A DNA stretch of 29,957 nt from Planctomycetota bacterium (GCA_016872875.1 VGYW01000045.1:1-29957); one strand, 5' to 3'. Positions 6,379 through 14,811 are shown, counted from the first letter of the stretch. A program made the numbers and translations. The notes: a model not told the origin generated them from the sequence alone.

Positions 6379-7926
6379 ATGAGAGCTCTGGAGCCCAGTT
6401 TAACACTGAGCAATCTGCCCGTCCTCGACGGCGTAGAGAGAATCCGCCTCCGGGCCGCTCGCCGGTTGGACGTCCGGGAGCGGGCGCGTCTGGGACAGTT
6501 CCTCACGCCGGCGCCAATCGCGCGCTACATGGCCTCCATGTTCTCGATAGCTAGCAAGGACATCACCCTTCTCGACGCGGGGGCCGGCCATGGCGCGCTC
6601 ATCGCGGCCTTCGTCGAGCGCGTGTGCCAGTCCGAAGTCCATCCCTGTCGGCTGAACGTCGTGGCCTTTGAGCTGGACCCGGTTCTCGTCTCCGAACTCA
6701 GGAGCACCCTCGACGCCTGCTGGGCGCTGTGCGAGCAAGCCGGTGTCCATTTGGGCGCCGAGGTCATTCAGGAGGACTTCATCCAGGCCGGCGCCGCAAT
6801 GGTCACGGGGGGGTTCTTCGGCGCGCCGAGCGGGGGCGCGTTCGATTGCGCCATCCTCAACCCGCCCTACAGGAAGATCCAAGCGCACTCACCTGAGCGG
6901 CTTGCGCTGAGGAGCGCCGGGGTGGAGACCGTGAACCTCTATGCCGGCTTTGTGGCGCTCGCCTTCAAGTTGCTCAAGCCGGGCGGCCAACTCGTCGCCC
7001 TGACGCCGCGGAGTTTCTGCAATGGCCCCTATTTTCGCCCCTTCAGACGCCTCTTTCTCGGGACCATGCGCCTCCGGCGGATACACGTCTTTGAGCGCAG
7101 GGACTTGGCGTTCCGCGACGACGACGTGCTCCAGGAGCACGTGATCACCTGTGCCTCGAAGGACCGCAGGGGCAGGGGGCCGGTACTGGTCTCTTCCAGC
7201 GATGGCGCAGACCCTGCGCGCGGCTCTCAGCGCAGGGTCGGCTACGCCGAGATCGTCCGCCCTGACGACCCCGAGCTTTTCATCCACATTGCGCCAGAGC
7301 GCGCGCCAAGCGAACTCCTGGAGCAAATGAGAGGCCTGCATGGAACACTGGACTCTCTCGGTATTCAGGTCTCCACTGGGCGTGTCGTGGAGTTCCGGGC
7401 AAGAGACTACTTGCGGCGAACTCCCGACGACCGGACTGCTCCGCTCATCTACCCGGCGCACTTCCTGAATGGTGGAGTGAGGTGGCCCAGAGCGGGCATC
7501 AGGAAACCCAACGCGATCGTTTCGTGCCCACAGACAGCCGATCTGCTCGTCCCCTCTGAAACCTACGTCATAGTCAAGAGATTCTCTGCCAAAGAAGAGC
7601 CACGCAGAGTTGTCGCCGCCGTGTACGACCCGCGCCTGATTCCCTGCTCCGTGGTCGGCTTCGAGAACCACCTCAACTACTACCACAGGAACGGCTCCGG
7701 GCTTCCGCCGGACCTCGCGCGCGGCCTTGCGCTCTTCCTCAACTCAACGGCTTTCGACCAGCTCTTCAGGTCTTTCAGCGGACACACACAGGTCAACGCC
7801 ACCGATCTGCGACGGATGCCTTATCCGGTAGCCGACAGGCTCCAGAAGCTTGGCGCGGTTGCCAGAAGCAACCCTCTGAGCCAGCGGCAGATCGATGTCC
7901 TTGTGGAAGAGAACCTGTTCCCATAG
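6379..7926 (+). CDS. Type II N6-adenine DNA methyltransferase (gamma class, Eco57I/PstI-like)
   Basis: It transfers a methyl group from S-adenosylmethionine to adenine N6 in the recognition site, protecting host DNA from the adjacent nuclease. In 515 residues the motif order is that of gamma-class enzymes: motif X (RARLGQFLTPAPIARYMA, about 36-52), the AdoMet loop DAGAGHG (66-72), an acidic strand end (FELD, 97-100) and the catalytic NPPY (161-164, in AILNPPYRKI). The C-terminal half is a target-recognition region ending with FSGHTQVNATDLRRMPYP, a block typical of Eco57I/PstI-type methylases. ATG 6379 is chosen because GGGAAG lies eight bases upstream; an in-frame GTG at 6343 is possible. It lacks a nuclease motif of its own, so it is a separate methylase and not a type IIG fusion. 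Confidence 0.92.
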   Translation: MRALEPSLTLSNLPVLDGVERIRLRAARRLDVRERARLGQFLTPAPIARYMASMFSIASKDITLLDAGAGHGALIAAFVERVCQSEVHPCRLNVVAFELDPVLVSELRSTLDACWALCEQAGVHLGAEVIQEDFIQAGAAMVTGGFFGAPSGGAFDCAILNPPYRKIQAHSPERLALRSAGVETVNLYAGFVALAFKLLKPGGQLVALTPRSFCNGPYFRPFRRLFLGTMRLRRIHVFERRDLAFRDDDVLQEHVITCASKDRRGRGPVLVSSSDGADPARGSQRRVGYAEIVRPDDPELFIHIAPERAPSELLEQMRGLHGTLDSLGIQVSTGRVVEFRARDYLRRTPDDRTAPLIYPAHFLNGGVRWPRAGIRKPNAIVSCPQTADLLVPSETYVIVKRFSAKEEPRRVVAAVYDPRLIPCSVVGFENHLNYYHRNGSGLPPDLARGLALFLNSTAFDQLFRSFSGHTQVNATDLRRMPYPVADRLQKLGAVARSNPLSQRQIDVLVEENLFP

Positions 7927-7951
7927 CCTGCCACGTGCTTCCCCACAGTGA

Positions 7952-10201
7952 TTACCTCACGAGCAGCCAGTCAAGGGTTGCGCCCTCTGGAGCCGGCCTA
8001 TCGAAGGCTAGGGCGAAGCCCTTGTCGGTGCGCTCCCGAACGGCACGGGCGGTGAGCCAGCTCTGCTCGATGAAGACTGCGTAGGACGCGTCGGGCTCGG
8101 GTGTAGCGAAGGCGACGCTGAACGTGGTGGCCCCCGCGGGCACCCTGATGCCGATGCCGCGGAGGTTCTTCGACGGCTTGGCCGTGGCCGAGAGGCCGCC
8201 CAGTTGGGCGATGCCGCCGCCGCCCACGTCGAGGCCGCCCCCCTTCACCTCAACGTCGCCGGTCTTGGGCGAGACGCCGAGGGAGGTTCTCTTGCCGCTC
8301 TGCGTGGCCCACTGAATGGTCTGTGGGCGGTTGGGCTGGCGCAGGAGGATGGCGGCTTCGGCGAAGTCGGCCTTGCAGTCCAGCCCCACGTTGGCTGCGG
8401 ATTCCAGGGCGAGCATGGAGCCCCAGGCGGGGCGACGCATCCGCGTCTTCGCGCACTCTTCGAGGGTCGTCGGCCCGCCGCGAAGCGCGATGCCTTCGGC
8501 ACGCGGCACGGCGCCCATGTTCGCTATGTCGAAGACGGGCGAGGGGAATGCGCCGGGCACCTCGTCCCAGATGAACGCCCTGAACGCCATTGGGGTGAAG
8601 GGGTCGGGGCCGATCGCCTGCTCGATCGGGTCGCCTGCCGCGAAATCGTCGGGCTTGCCGCGGTCGGCGTAGGGGGCGAGGACGATGGTCTTGCGGGCGG
8701 GGGCGCCCGACGACGGGCCGCCGGGGGTCACGGCACGCGAGAGGTCGCAGGGATACGTGCCTGGGGCGATGATGTACTTCAGCGGCCGCAGACGGCCGTC
8801 GCGCGAGTAGTTCTCGGGGTCGTAGAGGGTGGGGCAGCCCGCGCTCTTGGCGCCCCACCAGTAGCGGCGGATGCGAATGTCCTTCGTACCGTCCGCGTTG
8901 CGGGCCAGGCTCGTGATCTCGTACCAGCGCCGGAGCCTGCCCTCGACAAGTTCCGACGGCTCGTCCACGGCGAAGAAGCGGCCGACGACTGCCTCTGTCC
9001 AGGGACACTCCTTCGTCCCGCGGATGAGTCCGCCCATCCGCAGCTCCTTCGCGCCCTTCTGAACTCCGTCCACAAGCGTGGTTGGGTAAGCCTTGCCCTC
9101 GAAGGTGTTGCCGCCGGCGGCCTCGGGGTCGTGGGCGGAGGCGGGGCCGACGATGAGAACCCGCCCCTCAGTGATCGCCTTCTTGGGGTTGAGGTTGATG
9201 ATCGGGCGGCTGTTGGCGAGGGTCTCGGCATTGGCCGCGCCCTTGTAGACGAGTTCCCCAGTCTCCGCGTTCGCGGCCTCCGCGGTCGCGCGGAAGATGT
9301 TGGTCAGGCTGCGGATGTAGGTGGCGTAGCAGACCCCGTTCTCGTCGCCCGCCGCGGAATGAACATCGCCCATGTAGCCGAAGTCGGCCGCCACCAGGTA
9401 GGCGTCGCCGCAGGCATAGTGGCGCCGCTTCACGAAGAGGTCGAACGTCTGGTTCGACGCGTTCGCGTTGGTCGTCAGCAGGAGCGGCTGGGTGTGGTTC
9501 TTGTTGTGGACGATTGCCCCGCGCTCGTGATCGCTCGTGGTGTCGGCGACGAAGAACTGCATCCGCTTCTCGGCATCGTAGCCGAGGCTCTTGACCCAGA
9601 CGCGCGACACGCCGCCGCCGTAGCCTGGGCCGCCGTGGGCGTTGAGGAACTGGCCGACGAAGAGGTTGCGGGTCGTCGGCACGTAGAAGCGGCGGTCGGC
9701 CCCCGCCTTCACAGGCTCCTGGAGCCAGTCGAGGTAGCTGCTCGCGCCGTGGACGACGTTGTTCTCGATCTCCATCGCGGGGTAGAGGCCCCAGTGGGGC
9801 AGGCTGTGGCCTGGCGGCGCGTTGAGCGTGCGGACCACCTTCCAGCCGGTCATCTGTGGGACGGCCAGCGTCAGGTTCCCGCCGCGGAGGTCCAGCACGG
9901 TCACGGCCGGCCCGGCGTGCCAGCCCTTGGCCGGAGCGGGCGGGGCAGGCTCGCGCACGAGACCCTGGCTCGCGTTCTCATAGCTCCAGGCGGCCGGCGC
10001 ATCGGCCGGGATGACGAGCAGCCCGCCGCCTGCGGCCTCCAGCGCGCTCACCGCCTTCTTGAATGCCTCCGCCGCCTCCTGCGACGTCTTGATCGCGCCG
10101 AACTCGCCGAGCCCCCGCACGGCCCCCGCGCCCTCGCCAGCCGAGAGCCGGCCAGCCGTGAACAGAATGGCAAGCATAGTGGACACAAAGAGTTTCCCCA
10201 T
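7952..10201 (-). CDS. Large secreted protein with pectate-lyase-superfamily-like N-terminus
   Basis: A 749-residue protein. The first ~21 residues (MGKLFVSTMLAILFTAGRLSA) are a clear Sec signal peptide. The mature N-terminus, GEFGAIKTSQEAAEAFKKAV followed by SALEAAGGGLLVIPAD, resembles the opening turn of the pectate-lyase superfamily beta-helix, whose usual form is DFGA...D...ai..A...a...GG.v..P.G. The remainder is rich in short beta-type segments (LDLRGGNLTL, MEIENNVVHGASSYLDW). No catalytic residues can be assigned. It is probably an extracellular polysaccharide-associated protein. ATG 10201 is supported by AAAGGAG eight bases upstream. It is monocistronic on the minus strand, convergent with the R-M methylase, with 25 bases between their stops. 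Confidence 0.8.
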   Translation of the reverse strand: MGKLFVSTMLAILFTAGRLSAGEGAGAVRGLGEFGAIKTSQEAAEAFKKAVSALEAAGGGLLVIPADAPAAWSYENASQGLVREPAPPAPAKGWHAGPAVTVLDLRGGNLTLAVPQMTGWKVVRTLNAPPGHSLPHWGLYPAMEIENNVVHGASSYLDWLQEPVKAGADRRFYVPTTRNLFVGQFLNAHGGPGYGGGVSRVWVKSLGYDAEKRMQFFVADTTSDHERGAIVHNKNHTQPLLLTTNANASNQTFDLFVKRRHYACGDAYLVAADFGYMGDVHSAAGDENGVCYATYIRSLTNIFRATAEAANAETGELVYKGAANAETLANSRPIINLNPKKAITEGRVLIVGPASAHDPEAAGGNTFEGKAYPTTLVDGVQKGAKELRMGGLIRGTKECPWTEAVVGRFFAVDEPSELVEGRLRRWYEITSLARNADGTKDIRIRRYWWGAKSAGCPTLYDPENYSRDGRLRPLKYIIAPGTYPCDLSRAVTPGGPSSGAPARKTIVLAPYADRGKPDDFAAGDPIEQAIGPDPFTPMAFRAFIWDEVPGAFPSPVFDIANMGAVPRAEGIALRGGPTTLEECAKTRMRRPAWGSMLALESAANVGLDCKADFAEAAILLRQPNRPQTIQWATQSGKRTSLGVSPKTGDVEVKGGGLDVGGGGIAQLGGLSATAKPSKNLRGIGIRVPAGATTFSVAFATPEPDASYAVFIEQSWLTARAVRERTDKGFALAFDRPAPEGATLDWLLVR

Positions 10202-10251
10202 CGCTCATCTCCTTTGTTGGGAGTAGCTTGGCCACCATCTCTCGCCACGTA

Positions 10252-10286
10252 ACACCCACAACTTCGCTTCGTTCCACTTCGCTCAG
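10252..10286. repeat. Short dispersed-type intergenic repeat
   Basis: The stretch TTCGCTTCGTTCCACTTCGC followed by TCAGCATGACA looks like the 'atgctgagcgaagt' intergenic repeat that is widespread in environmental bacterial genomes and is often mis-translated as MLSEVERSE. It lies in the 800-base gap 10202-11004. Only one copy is visible here. Confidence 0.4.
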
Positions 10287-10379
10287 CATGACATGCGTGA
10301 GGGGCTCGGCTGGCGGAAAATGGAGATGCCCCTCCGTGCGCGCAGGAGAAGGGCGCCTGGGACGCCAGCGTCCGAAGTA

Positions 10380-10861
10380 CACCGCCCCACAGATAAGGGC
10401 ACAGAATCCAGTCCCGAAGGGACGGCAGTGGGTAGCCGGCGGCTTCAGCCGCCGGATGGGGGCGCACACACAGCTCAGTCCCGAAGGGACGGCAGTGGGT
10501 AGCCGGCGGCTTCAGCCGCCGGATGGGGGCGCACACACAGCTCAGTCCCGAAGGGACGGCAGTGGGTAGCCGGCGGCTTCAGCCGCCGGATGGGGGCGCA
10601 CACACAGCTCAGTCCCGAAGGGACAGCAGTGGGTGGCCGGCGGCTTCAGCCGCCGGATGGGGGCGCACACACAGCTCAGTCCCGAAGGGACGGCAGTGGC
10701 CCACGGGAGACGGCCCGGCGCGCATACCTGCCGTCCCTTCGGGACTTTCCTACTTCTGGCCACGCGTCCGGCGGCTGAAGCCGCCGGCTACCCACTGTGC
10801 TCCCTCTGGGAGCAAGAGATCGAACTGCCCGCGATCTTGTGCCCTTATCTGTGGGGCGGTG
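10380..10861. mobile_element. 482-bp composite fold-back element with 24-bp terminal inverted repeats
   Basis: The ends (10380-10403 and 10838-10861) are perfect 24-base inverted copies: CACCGCCCCACAGATAAGGG plus CACA, against its reverse complement. Inside are a five-fold 67-bp tandem array (10411-10699) and, near the right end, one inverted copy of the same unit (about 10729-10797). No transposase is encoded. It reads as a non-autonomous, MITE-like or REP-type composite element. Open frames in it are repeat translations, not genes. Confidence 0.7.
10411..10699. repeat. 67-bp tandem repeat, four full copies plus a partial fifth
   Basis: Units begin with GTCCCGAAGGGAC at 10411, 10478, 10545, 10612 and 10679, a period of exactly 67. 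Each unit contains two palindromes, GTCCCGAAGGGAC and CCGGCGGCTTCAGCCGCCGG. Copies are nearly identical; the fourth differs by two substitutions (GGGACAGCAG and GGGTGGCC). The near-identity points to recent amplification. Confidence 0.95.
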
Positions 10862-10904
10862 CACTAAGTCCTCCGGGGCGAGCCCCGCGGAGAGGACACC
10901 AGGG

Positions 10905-11008
10905 CTAGGCTCTGTACGACAATACGCCGGCACGTGTAGCGCCAGCGTCACGCTGGCCTCCCGAGGCCGCCGGGACGGCGGCGCTACGAATTGTCGTACA
11001 GAGCCTAG
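10905..11008. mobile_element. 104-bp MITE-like element with perfect 19-bp inverted ends
   Basis: The left end CTAGGCTCTGTACGACAAT (10905-10923) and its exact reverse complement (10990-11008) bound a GC-rich interior. The interior also folds: GTAGCGCC...GGCGCTAC, and a small hairpin GCCAGCGTCACGCTGGC. The outermost CTAG on both sides may be the 4-bp target duplication seen with some IS5-like elements, leaving GGCTCTGTACGACAAT as the true terminus; that part is inference. The right end supplies the stop codon of the neighbouring gene. Confidence 0.8.
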
Positions 11009-12387
11009 AAGAAGCTCGCAGTGTGGCGCTCGCGGGTCCCGCGCGCCATGCGCGCGAGCCAGTCCCAGAAGCGCCACTGCACGAGGCCATCGCCTGCGGC
11101 GACGCGGCGAGCCAGCTCCGCGGCGCGCCGGCCGGCTTCATCCTTGTGGGCATCCGTGAGGGTGCCGGCATCCCAGTGGGCGAGGAGCTCGGCGAAGCGC
11201 TCGCCCGCGTCCTCGCCGCCCAGCACCTGGCCGAGGGTCTTCCGGCCGAACGCCCGCAGCGGGTCTTCGGGCCAGTGGATGAAGTGGGAGAAGGCCAGGT
11301 AGTTGAGCGCCCAGGGGATGTGTCGGGAGGAGACCTCGCCGTGGATGCTCACCCCCTCCATTCCGGCGCGATGCGCCCGCAAGCAGGCCTCCTTGATGGT
11401 GCTCACGATCTGGTCGTAACGCCCCACGCGGCTCCACTGGCTGGCCTGATGGATGAAGCCGACGTTTCGCGGCGCGGGCGCGCGGAGCGGGGCGGGCCAA
11501 TTCGGGTTCTCGAAGGCCGCTCGCGGAGCGCCCTCATCGAGATAGGCGGTGAGCGGCAGCGGCTTGTCGAGGACCATGTGGGTGAGGGTCCACTGGGTGA
11601 TGCCCGCGGGCGGAAGCCTGTCGAGGAGTGCGGGGCGCTCGCACTCGGTGTGGAGGCCCATGCCGGTGCCTTGAGGAGCCTTGCCGGGGAGGAAGCCGGT
11701 GTAGGTGGCCCAGGTGACGAGCTTCTTGCCCAGCACCCCCTCGACGCTTTGGAGCGCAGGGCGGTAGCTGAGGGCCTGGAGGCGGAAGAAGTCGGGGTCG
11801 TCCCGCGGCCAGTTGGCCTTGTGCGCGCGGCAGCGGGCGTCGTGGCAGACCAGGAAGTCGCCGTTCTCGATGTTGGCGCCGCCGATGGCGAACTCGCGGA
11901 AGAGCCAGCGCACGCCCTCCTGGAGCCAATCGAGGAATGCCGGGTGGGTGGAGCAGGCCCCGCGTGCCTGCGGCTCGCCCAGCTCGTTCACCATCCGGGC
12001 CTCGGGGTTGCGCCGAAGAAATGTCTCGATGTTATAGCGGTGGTCGCCCTCGTAGTAGACGCCGCCGTACCAGGCCGTGCCGACGCCTGGCTTGATGGCG
12101 ACGCCGCGCGACGCGGCGTAGTCGGCCACCCGCTTCGCGCTCTCGGCCCCGCCGTGAGCGTCCCTCAGGAAGCCCCAGATGACGATTCCCTTCACCCCGA
12201 GGCCGGCCGCCACATCGGTGAGCCGCCTATAGTCCTCCACGAATGTCTCTGGCCGCTTGAGATACCGATTGTCGCAGCCGAAGGTCACAAGCCCTGGGTC
12301 GTCCAGCACCCAATTCGTGCTGTGGTCCCAGGTCCAGAAGTACGAGCTCGGCAGCGCCGGCTTCGGCCGGGAGAGTTTCCAGATCAT
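11005..12387 (-). CDS. TIM-barrel putative glycoside hydrolase
   Basis: A 460-residue protein. It has no signal peptide from the chosen start. It shows the alternating pattern of a TIM barrel: VKGIVIWGFLRD, GVAIKPGVGTAWYGGVYY, GGANIENGDFLVCHD and GMEGVSIHGEVSSRHIPW. The acidic residues in IENGDF and IHGE are plausible catalytic positions. This resembles glycosidase families with GH-A-like barrels, but I cannot name the family. ATG 12387 is used because GGGAG lies seven bases before it. A longer frame to 12660 would run through a fold-back element. The TAG stop is formed by the terminal repeat of the MITE at 10905-11008, so the original C-terminus may have been longer. Confidence 0.7.
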   Translation of the reverse strand: MIWKLSRPKPALPSSYFWTWDHSTNWVLDDPGLVTFGCDNRYLKRPETFVEDYRRLTDVAAGLGVKGIVIWGFLRDAHGGAESAKRVADYAASRGVAIKPGVGTAWYGGVYYEGDHRYNIETFLRRNPEARMVNELGEPQARGACSTHPAFLDWLQEGVRWLFREFAIGGANIENGDFLVCHDARCRAHKANWPRDDPDFFRLQALSYRPALQSVEGVLGKKLVTWATYTGFLPGKAPQGTGMGLHTECERPALLDRLPPAGITQWTLTHMVLDKPLPLTAYLDEGAPRAAFENPNWPAPLRAPAPRNVGFIHQASQWSRVGRYDQIVSTIKEACLRAHRAGMEGVSIHGEVSSRHIPWALNYLAFSHFIHWPEDPLRAFGRKTLGQVLGGEDAGERFAELLAHWDAGTLTDAHKDEAGRRAAELARRVAAGDGLVQWRFWDWLARMARGTRERHTASFF

Positions 12388-12408
12388 CGACAAGCTCCCG
12401 CCACTATC

Positions 12409-12660
12409 GTGCTGCGATTCAGACGTAGGCACGCTCGGGGTTCCGCTCCGCTGCCATCGAAAGCGGCATCTGCGATGCCGCACTCCACAATCCTCCCCCA
12501 ACTGGGCGTCGGGGGCTATGGAGTGCGGTGACGTGTCACCGCTTTTGCTCCCAGCGGAGCGGTCGAAGAAGAGGATGCCCTGTGCCACTGTCCCCGACCC
12601 CAGGAAGCCGCCCCGGGCAGAGAGGTTGCCGGCTCGCGACTTGCGTCTGAATCGCAGCAC
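12409..12660. mobile_element. 252-bp fold-back element with 17-bp inverted ends
   Basis: GTGCTGCGATTCAGACG (12409-12425) is repeated in perfect inverted form at 12644-12660. Directly outside both ends stands TATC, a possible 4-bp target duplication. Internal pairs include CCGCACTCC/GGAGTGCGG and CGCTCCGCTG/CAGCGGAGCG, plus the hairpin GGTGACGTGTCACC. No coding capacity is credible. It sits in the divergent gap, 21 bases upstream of the putative glycosidase ATG. Confidence 0.7.
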
Positions 12661-12739
12661 TATCGTGGGACCGCGTCCGCGAGCAACAAGGTATCAGGTC
12701 GGCGGCGTGCAAGCAAGGAGTTGCGCTGAGGTTTGCCGG

Positions 12740-12768
12740 TTGCCTTGCCGCCCGCGCGCTACTACAAT
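12740..12768 (+). promoter_or_regulatory. Candidate sigma70 promoter for the aldo/keto reductase
   Basis: TTGCCT (12740-12745) is followed after 17 bases by TACAAT (12763-12768). It lies 49 bases upstream of ATG 12818 and outside the adjacent fold-back element. Confidence 0.5.
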
Positions 12769-12817
12769 GATGAAGCCAGTGCGGAGGAGAAGCACACGGA
12801 AGCGAAAGGGTGTCGCC

Positions 12818-13726
12818 ATGGTTGGACAGGAGCGCGAGGCCGTGGGCAGGCTGAGCCGGCGGGGTTTCGTGCAAGCCGTCGCGGGGTCCGTGCTGGCGGT
12901 GCCAGCCCTGGCCGCCGAGAAGGGGGCCGCCAAGCCCTCTGCCACCGACCGCGTGAAGCTCGGCAACACGAAGGTTCAGCCCACCCGCCTGGGCGTCGGG
13001 ACGGGGAGCAACGGCGGAAACGTCCAGCGCTCCCTCGGCCAGGAGGGCCTCACCAAGCTCATCCGCCACGCCTACGACCGCGGGGTCCGCTACATTGATA
13101 CCGCGGGCAACTACAGCATCCACAACCTCGTCAAGGGCGCCATCCAGGGCCTCCCACGCGAGGAGCTCGTCATCCTGACCAAAGTGTGGCTCAGCCAGAC
13201 GCTCGACGTGCCGAAGACCCTCGAGCGCTTCCGCCAGGAGCTGGGCACCGACTACTTCGACGTGGTGCTCCTCCACTGCGTGATGAAGCCCACGTGGCCC
13301 GAGGATTTCAAGAAGCACCGCGAGGACCTCTCGGCCGCGAAAGAGAAGGGGCTAGCACGCGCCGTCGGCGTCTCCACCCACGGCATGCCCGGCCTCAAGC
13401 AGATCGCGGGCTGCGACTGGGTGGAGGTCGCACTCATCCGCATGAACCACAACGGCGCCCACATGGACGGCCCCGGCGGCAAGTGGGCGGAAGGGGTGGA
13501 CCACGACGCGGCCGTCGCCGAAATCAAGAAGGTGCGCGCCGCGGGCAAAGGCGTCCTCGGCATGAAGCTCTGCGGCAACGGCGACTTCAAGGACCCCGAC
13601 GACCGCCAGAAGGCGGTCCAGTTCGTCTTCTCGAACAAGCTGGCCGACGCCGTGACCATCGGCTTCAAGAGCCCCGCCGAGGTGGACGAGGCGATCGAGC
13701 GCATCACCCGCGCCCTGAACGCGTGA
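12818..13726 (+). CDS. Tat-exported aldo/keto reductase
   Basis: An NAD(P)H-dependent carbonyl or sugar reductase fold of 302 residues. A twin-arginine signal (LSRRGFVQAVAGSVLAVPALA, R14-R15) predicts folded export, a habit common in planctomycete sugar enzymes. The AKR catalytic tetrad is visible: D94 and Y99 (YIDTAGNYS), K122 (LTKVW) and H153 (LLHCV). The C-terminal FGFK-like end (DAVTIGFKSPAEVDEAIERI) is standard. ATG 12818 is preferred, with AAGGG seven bases upstream; upstream in-frame codons lie in the promoter region or fold-back element. No partner gene is adjacent. Confidence 0.9.
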   Translation: MVGQEREAVGRLSRRGFVQAVAGSVLAVPALAAEKGAAKPSATDRVKLGNTKVQPTRLGVGTGSNGGNVQRSLGQEGLTKLIRHAYDRGVRYIDTAGNYSIHNLVKGAIQGLPREELVILTKVWLSQTLDVPKTLERFRQELGTDYFDVVLLHCVMKPTWPEDFKKHREDLSAAKEKGLARAVGVSTHGMPGLKQIAGCDWVEVALIRMNHNGAHMDGPGGKWAEGVDHDAAVAEIKKVRAAGKGVLGMKLCGNGDFKDPDDRQKAVQFVFSNKLADAVTIGFKSPAEVDEAIERITRALNA

Positions 13727-13779
13727 GTTCCTTCCGCGGGACAGCCCCACCCTGTCCCCCATCTCGTCCCCACGCGGGA

Positions 13780-13897
13780 GAGCTTGTGAAGAAATCACAC
13801 GGACGCCCACGGACAAGCACGGACGGCCAGATTCCTCGGCGATGGGCGCGCGTCCGTGTCCGTCCGTGCAGGTCAGTGTCATTCCTTCACAGGCTCT
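13780..13897. repeat. Fold-back element with CACGGAC-type repeats
   Basis: The outer arms GAGCTTGTGAAGAAAT (13780-13795) and ATTCCTTCACAGGCTC (about 13880-13896) pair with few mismatches. The inner arms are tandem ACGGAC units (about 13796-13828) against GTCCGT units (about 13849-13870). It starts 53 bases after the reductase stop. A sister element is at 16088-16190. Confidence 0.8.
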
Positions 13898-14160
13898 CCT
13901 GCGTCCCCAGTGTTGCCCAGAGTCGCGCAGAGTCGCTCAGAATGGCCCGCCCGCCGTTTGGCGGTTCTCGCCCTTCCGGCTCAGGAGCCCCAAGGGAAAC
14001 TCAAGCAGCATTCTGGCGGGCGAACAGATGTGGTGGAAGCCCATTCTTCCCCCCGTCTCCAATTGTAACGGCACACTATTTGTAGTGTTGCCGTTCGTCA
14101 ACATACTAGCCGTTGCCCGTCGCCAGTCTGGCCAGTCTGGCCGGCTTGCGCGAGGGGTCT

Positions 14161-14536
14161 CTACGTCGAGGCTTCTGGCCGCATTTGGGGGGCCGGGTCG
14201 CCCCCGCTGGGGCTTCGGCGGGACGCCGACCGGCCCCCCAAACCCCCGCGGGTTACAGTGCTGGCTGTGCAGCCCCTCCCCCCGGCCCCGCCGCAAGGCC
14301 GGCGGTTCCGTGCCACAGCCAGCCGGTCGTCAGGCCCCTGTGAGGCGAGGTAGGCTACGGGGGATTGACGAGAGGGCGGCGGCGGCACGCCCGCCCGCTT
14401 CGGGCGGCAGCGGGGGGAGGGGCCTCGCCGCCGCCACGCTGACGGCGGGGGTTTGGGGGGCCGCTGACCGTTTCGGGCAAGCCCCAGCGGGGGCGATGCG
14501 GCCCCCCAAATGCCGCCGTGAGCTTTGGACGTGGAG
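14161..14536. repeat. 376-bp nested palindrome, possible structured RNA or fold-back element
   Basis: Outer arms 14161-14216 and 14479-14536 share the complementary blocks GCATTTGGGGGGCCG and TCGCCCCCGCTGGGGCTT. A perfect 19-base inner pair CGGCCCCCCAAACCCCCGC (14231-14249/14445-14463) and GCCCCTCCCCCC (14272-14283/14411-14422) nest inside. GCTGGCTGTG/CACAGCCAGC (14260-14269/14314-14323) forms a further local stem that crosses one of the nested pairs. No coding signal is evident. The remainder of the gap 13727-14811 holds the 13780-13897 element and one doubtful small ORF. Confidence 0.7.
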
Positions 14537-14594
14537 AGGACGGGGGAGCCGCCCGGAGACTTGAGGCGACTCCCCCTTAGCCGCACGAGCAGGT

Positions 14595-14801
14595 ATGCGG
14601 CTATGCCCTCTTGGACTTGGGGGGCTTTGTGGTGCGGGGCTGACTTTCGCGCGCCTCGCCCCGGTCATCCTCTGGACCGTGCGGCTCAGGATCGAGCAGT
14701 TCACCGACGTGCTTGGCCGCGTGGACCCCGCGACCGGGCGCGTCGTCGTCCTCACGCGGCTCAATACCCGCCCGCCACTCGAGATGAAGTCGGGTGGGTG
14801 A
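14595..14801 (+). CDS. Doubtful small ORF, 68 residues
   Basis: From about 14640 onward this frame has strongly G/C third positions and encodes a plausible stretch (LRIEQFTDVLGRVDPATGRV). The first third is unlike coding sequence and there is no well-placed ribosome site. I recognise no family. It could be a gene remnant or chance. It ends 11 bases before the stop of the convergent glcF. Confidence 0.2.
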   Translation: MRLCPLGLGGLCGAGLTFARLAPVILWTVRLRIEQFTDVLGRVDPATGRVVVLTRLNTRPPLEMKSGG

Positions 14802-14811
14802 GAGCGCGTGG

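Noticed and set aside
6379..7926. A single-chain type IIG restriction-methylation enzyme
   Set aside because: The methylase starts with motif X and has no PD-(D/E)XK or other nuclease motif before it; the nuclease candidate is a separate upstream gene.
8204..10252. A 682-codon plus-strand frame opposite the secreted protein gene
   Set aside because: The minus-strand gene has a signal peptide, a ribosome site and a sensible composition; the plus frame has none of these.
10411..10699. A CRISPR array
   Set aside because: The 67-bp units are contiguous and nearly identical, with no variable spacers; no cas genes are present.
10228..10867. Several short open frames across the 67-bp array
   Set aside because: They are repeat translations (repeated MGAHTQLSPEG) with a period set by the DNA unit, not proteins.
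12257..12817. An N-terminal extension of the aldo/keto reductase
   Set aside because: It would run through the 12409-12660 fold-back element and the promoter at 12740; ATG 12818 has a ribosome site and begins just before a Tat signal.
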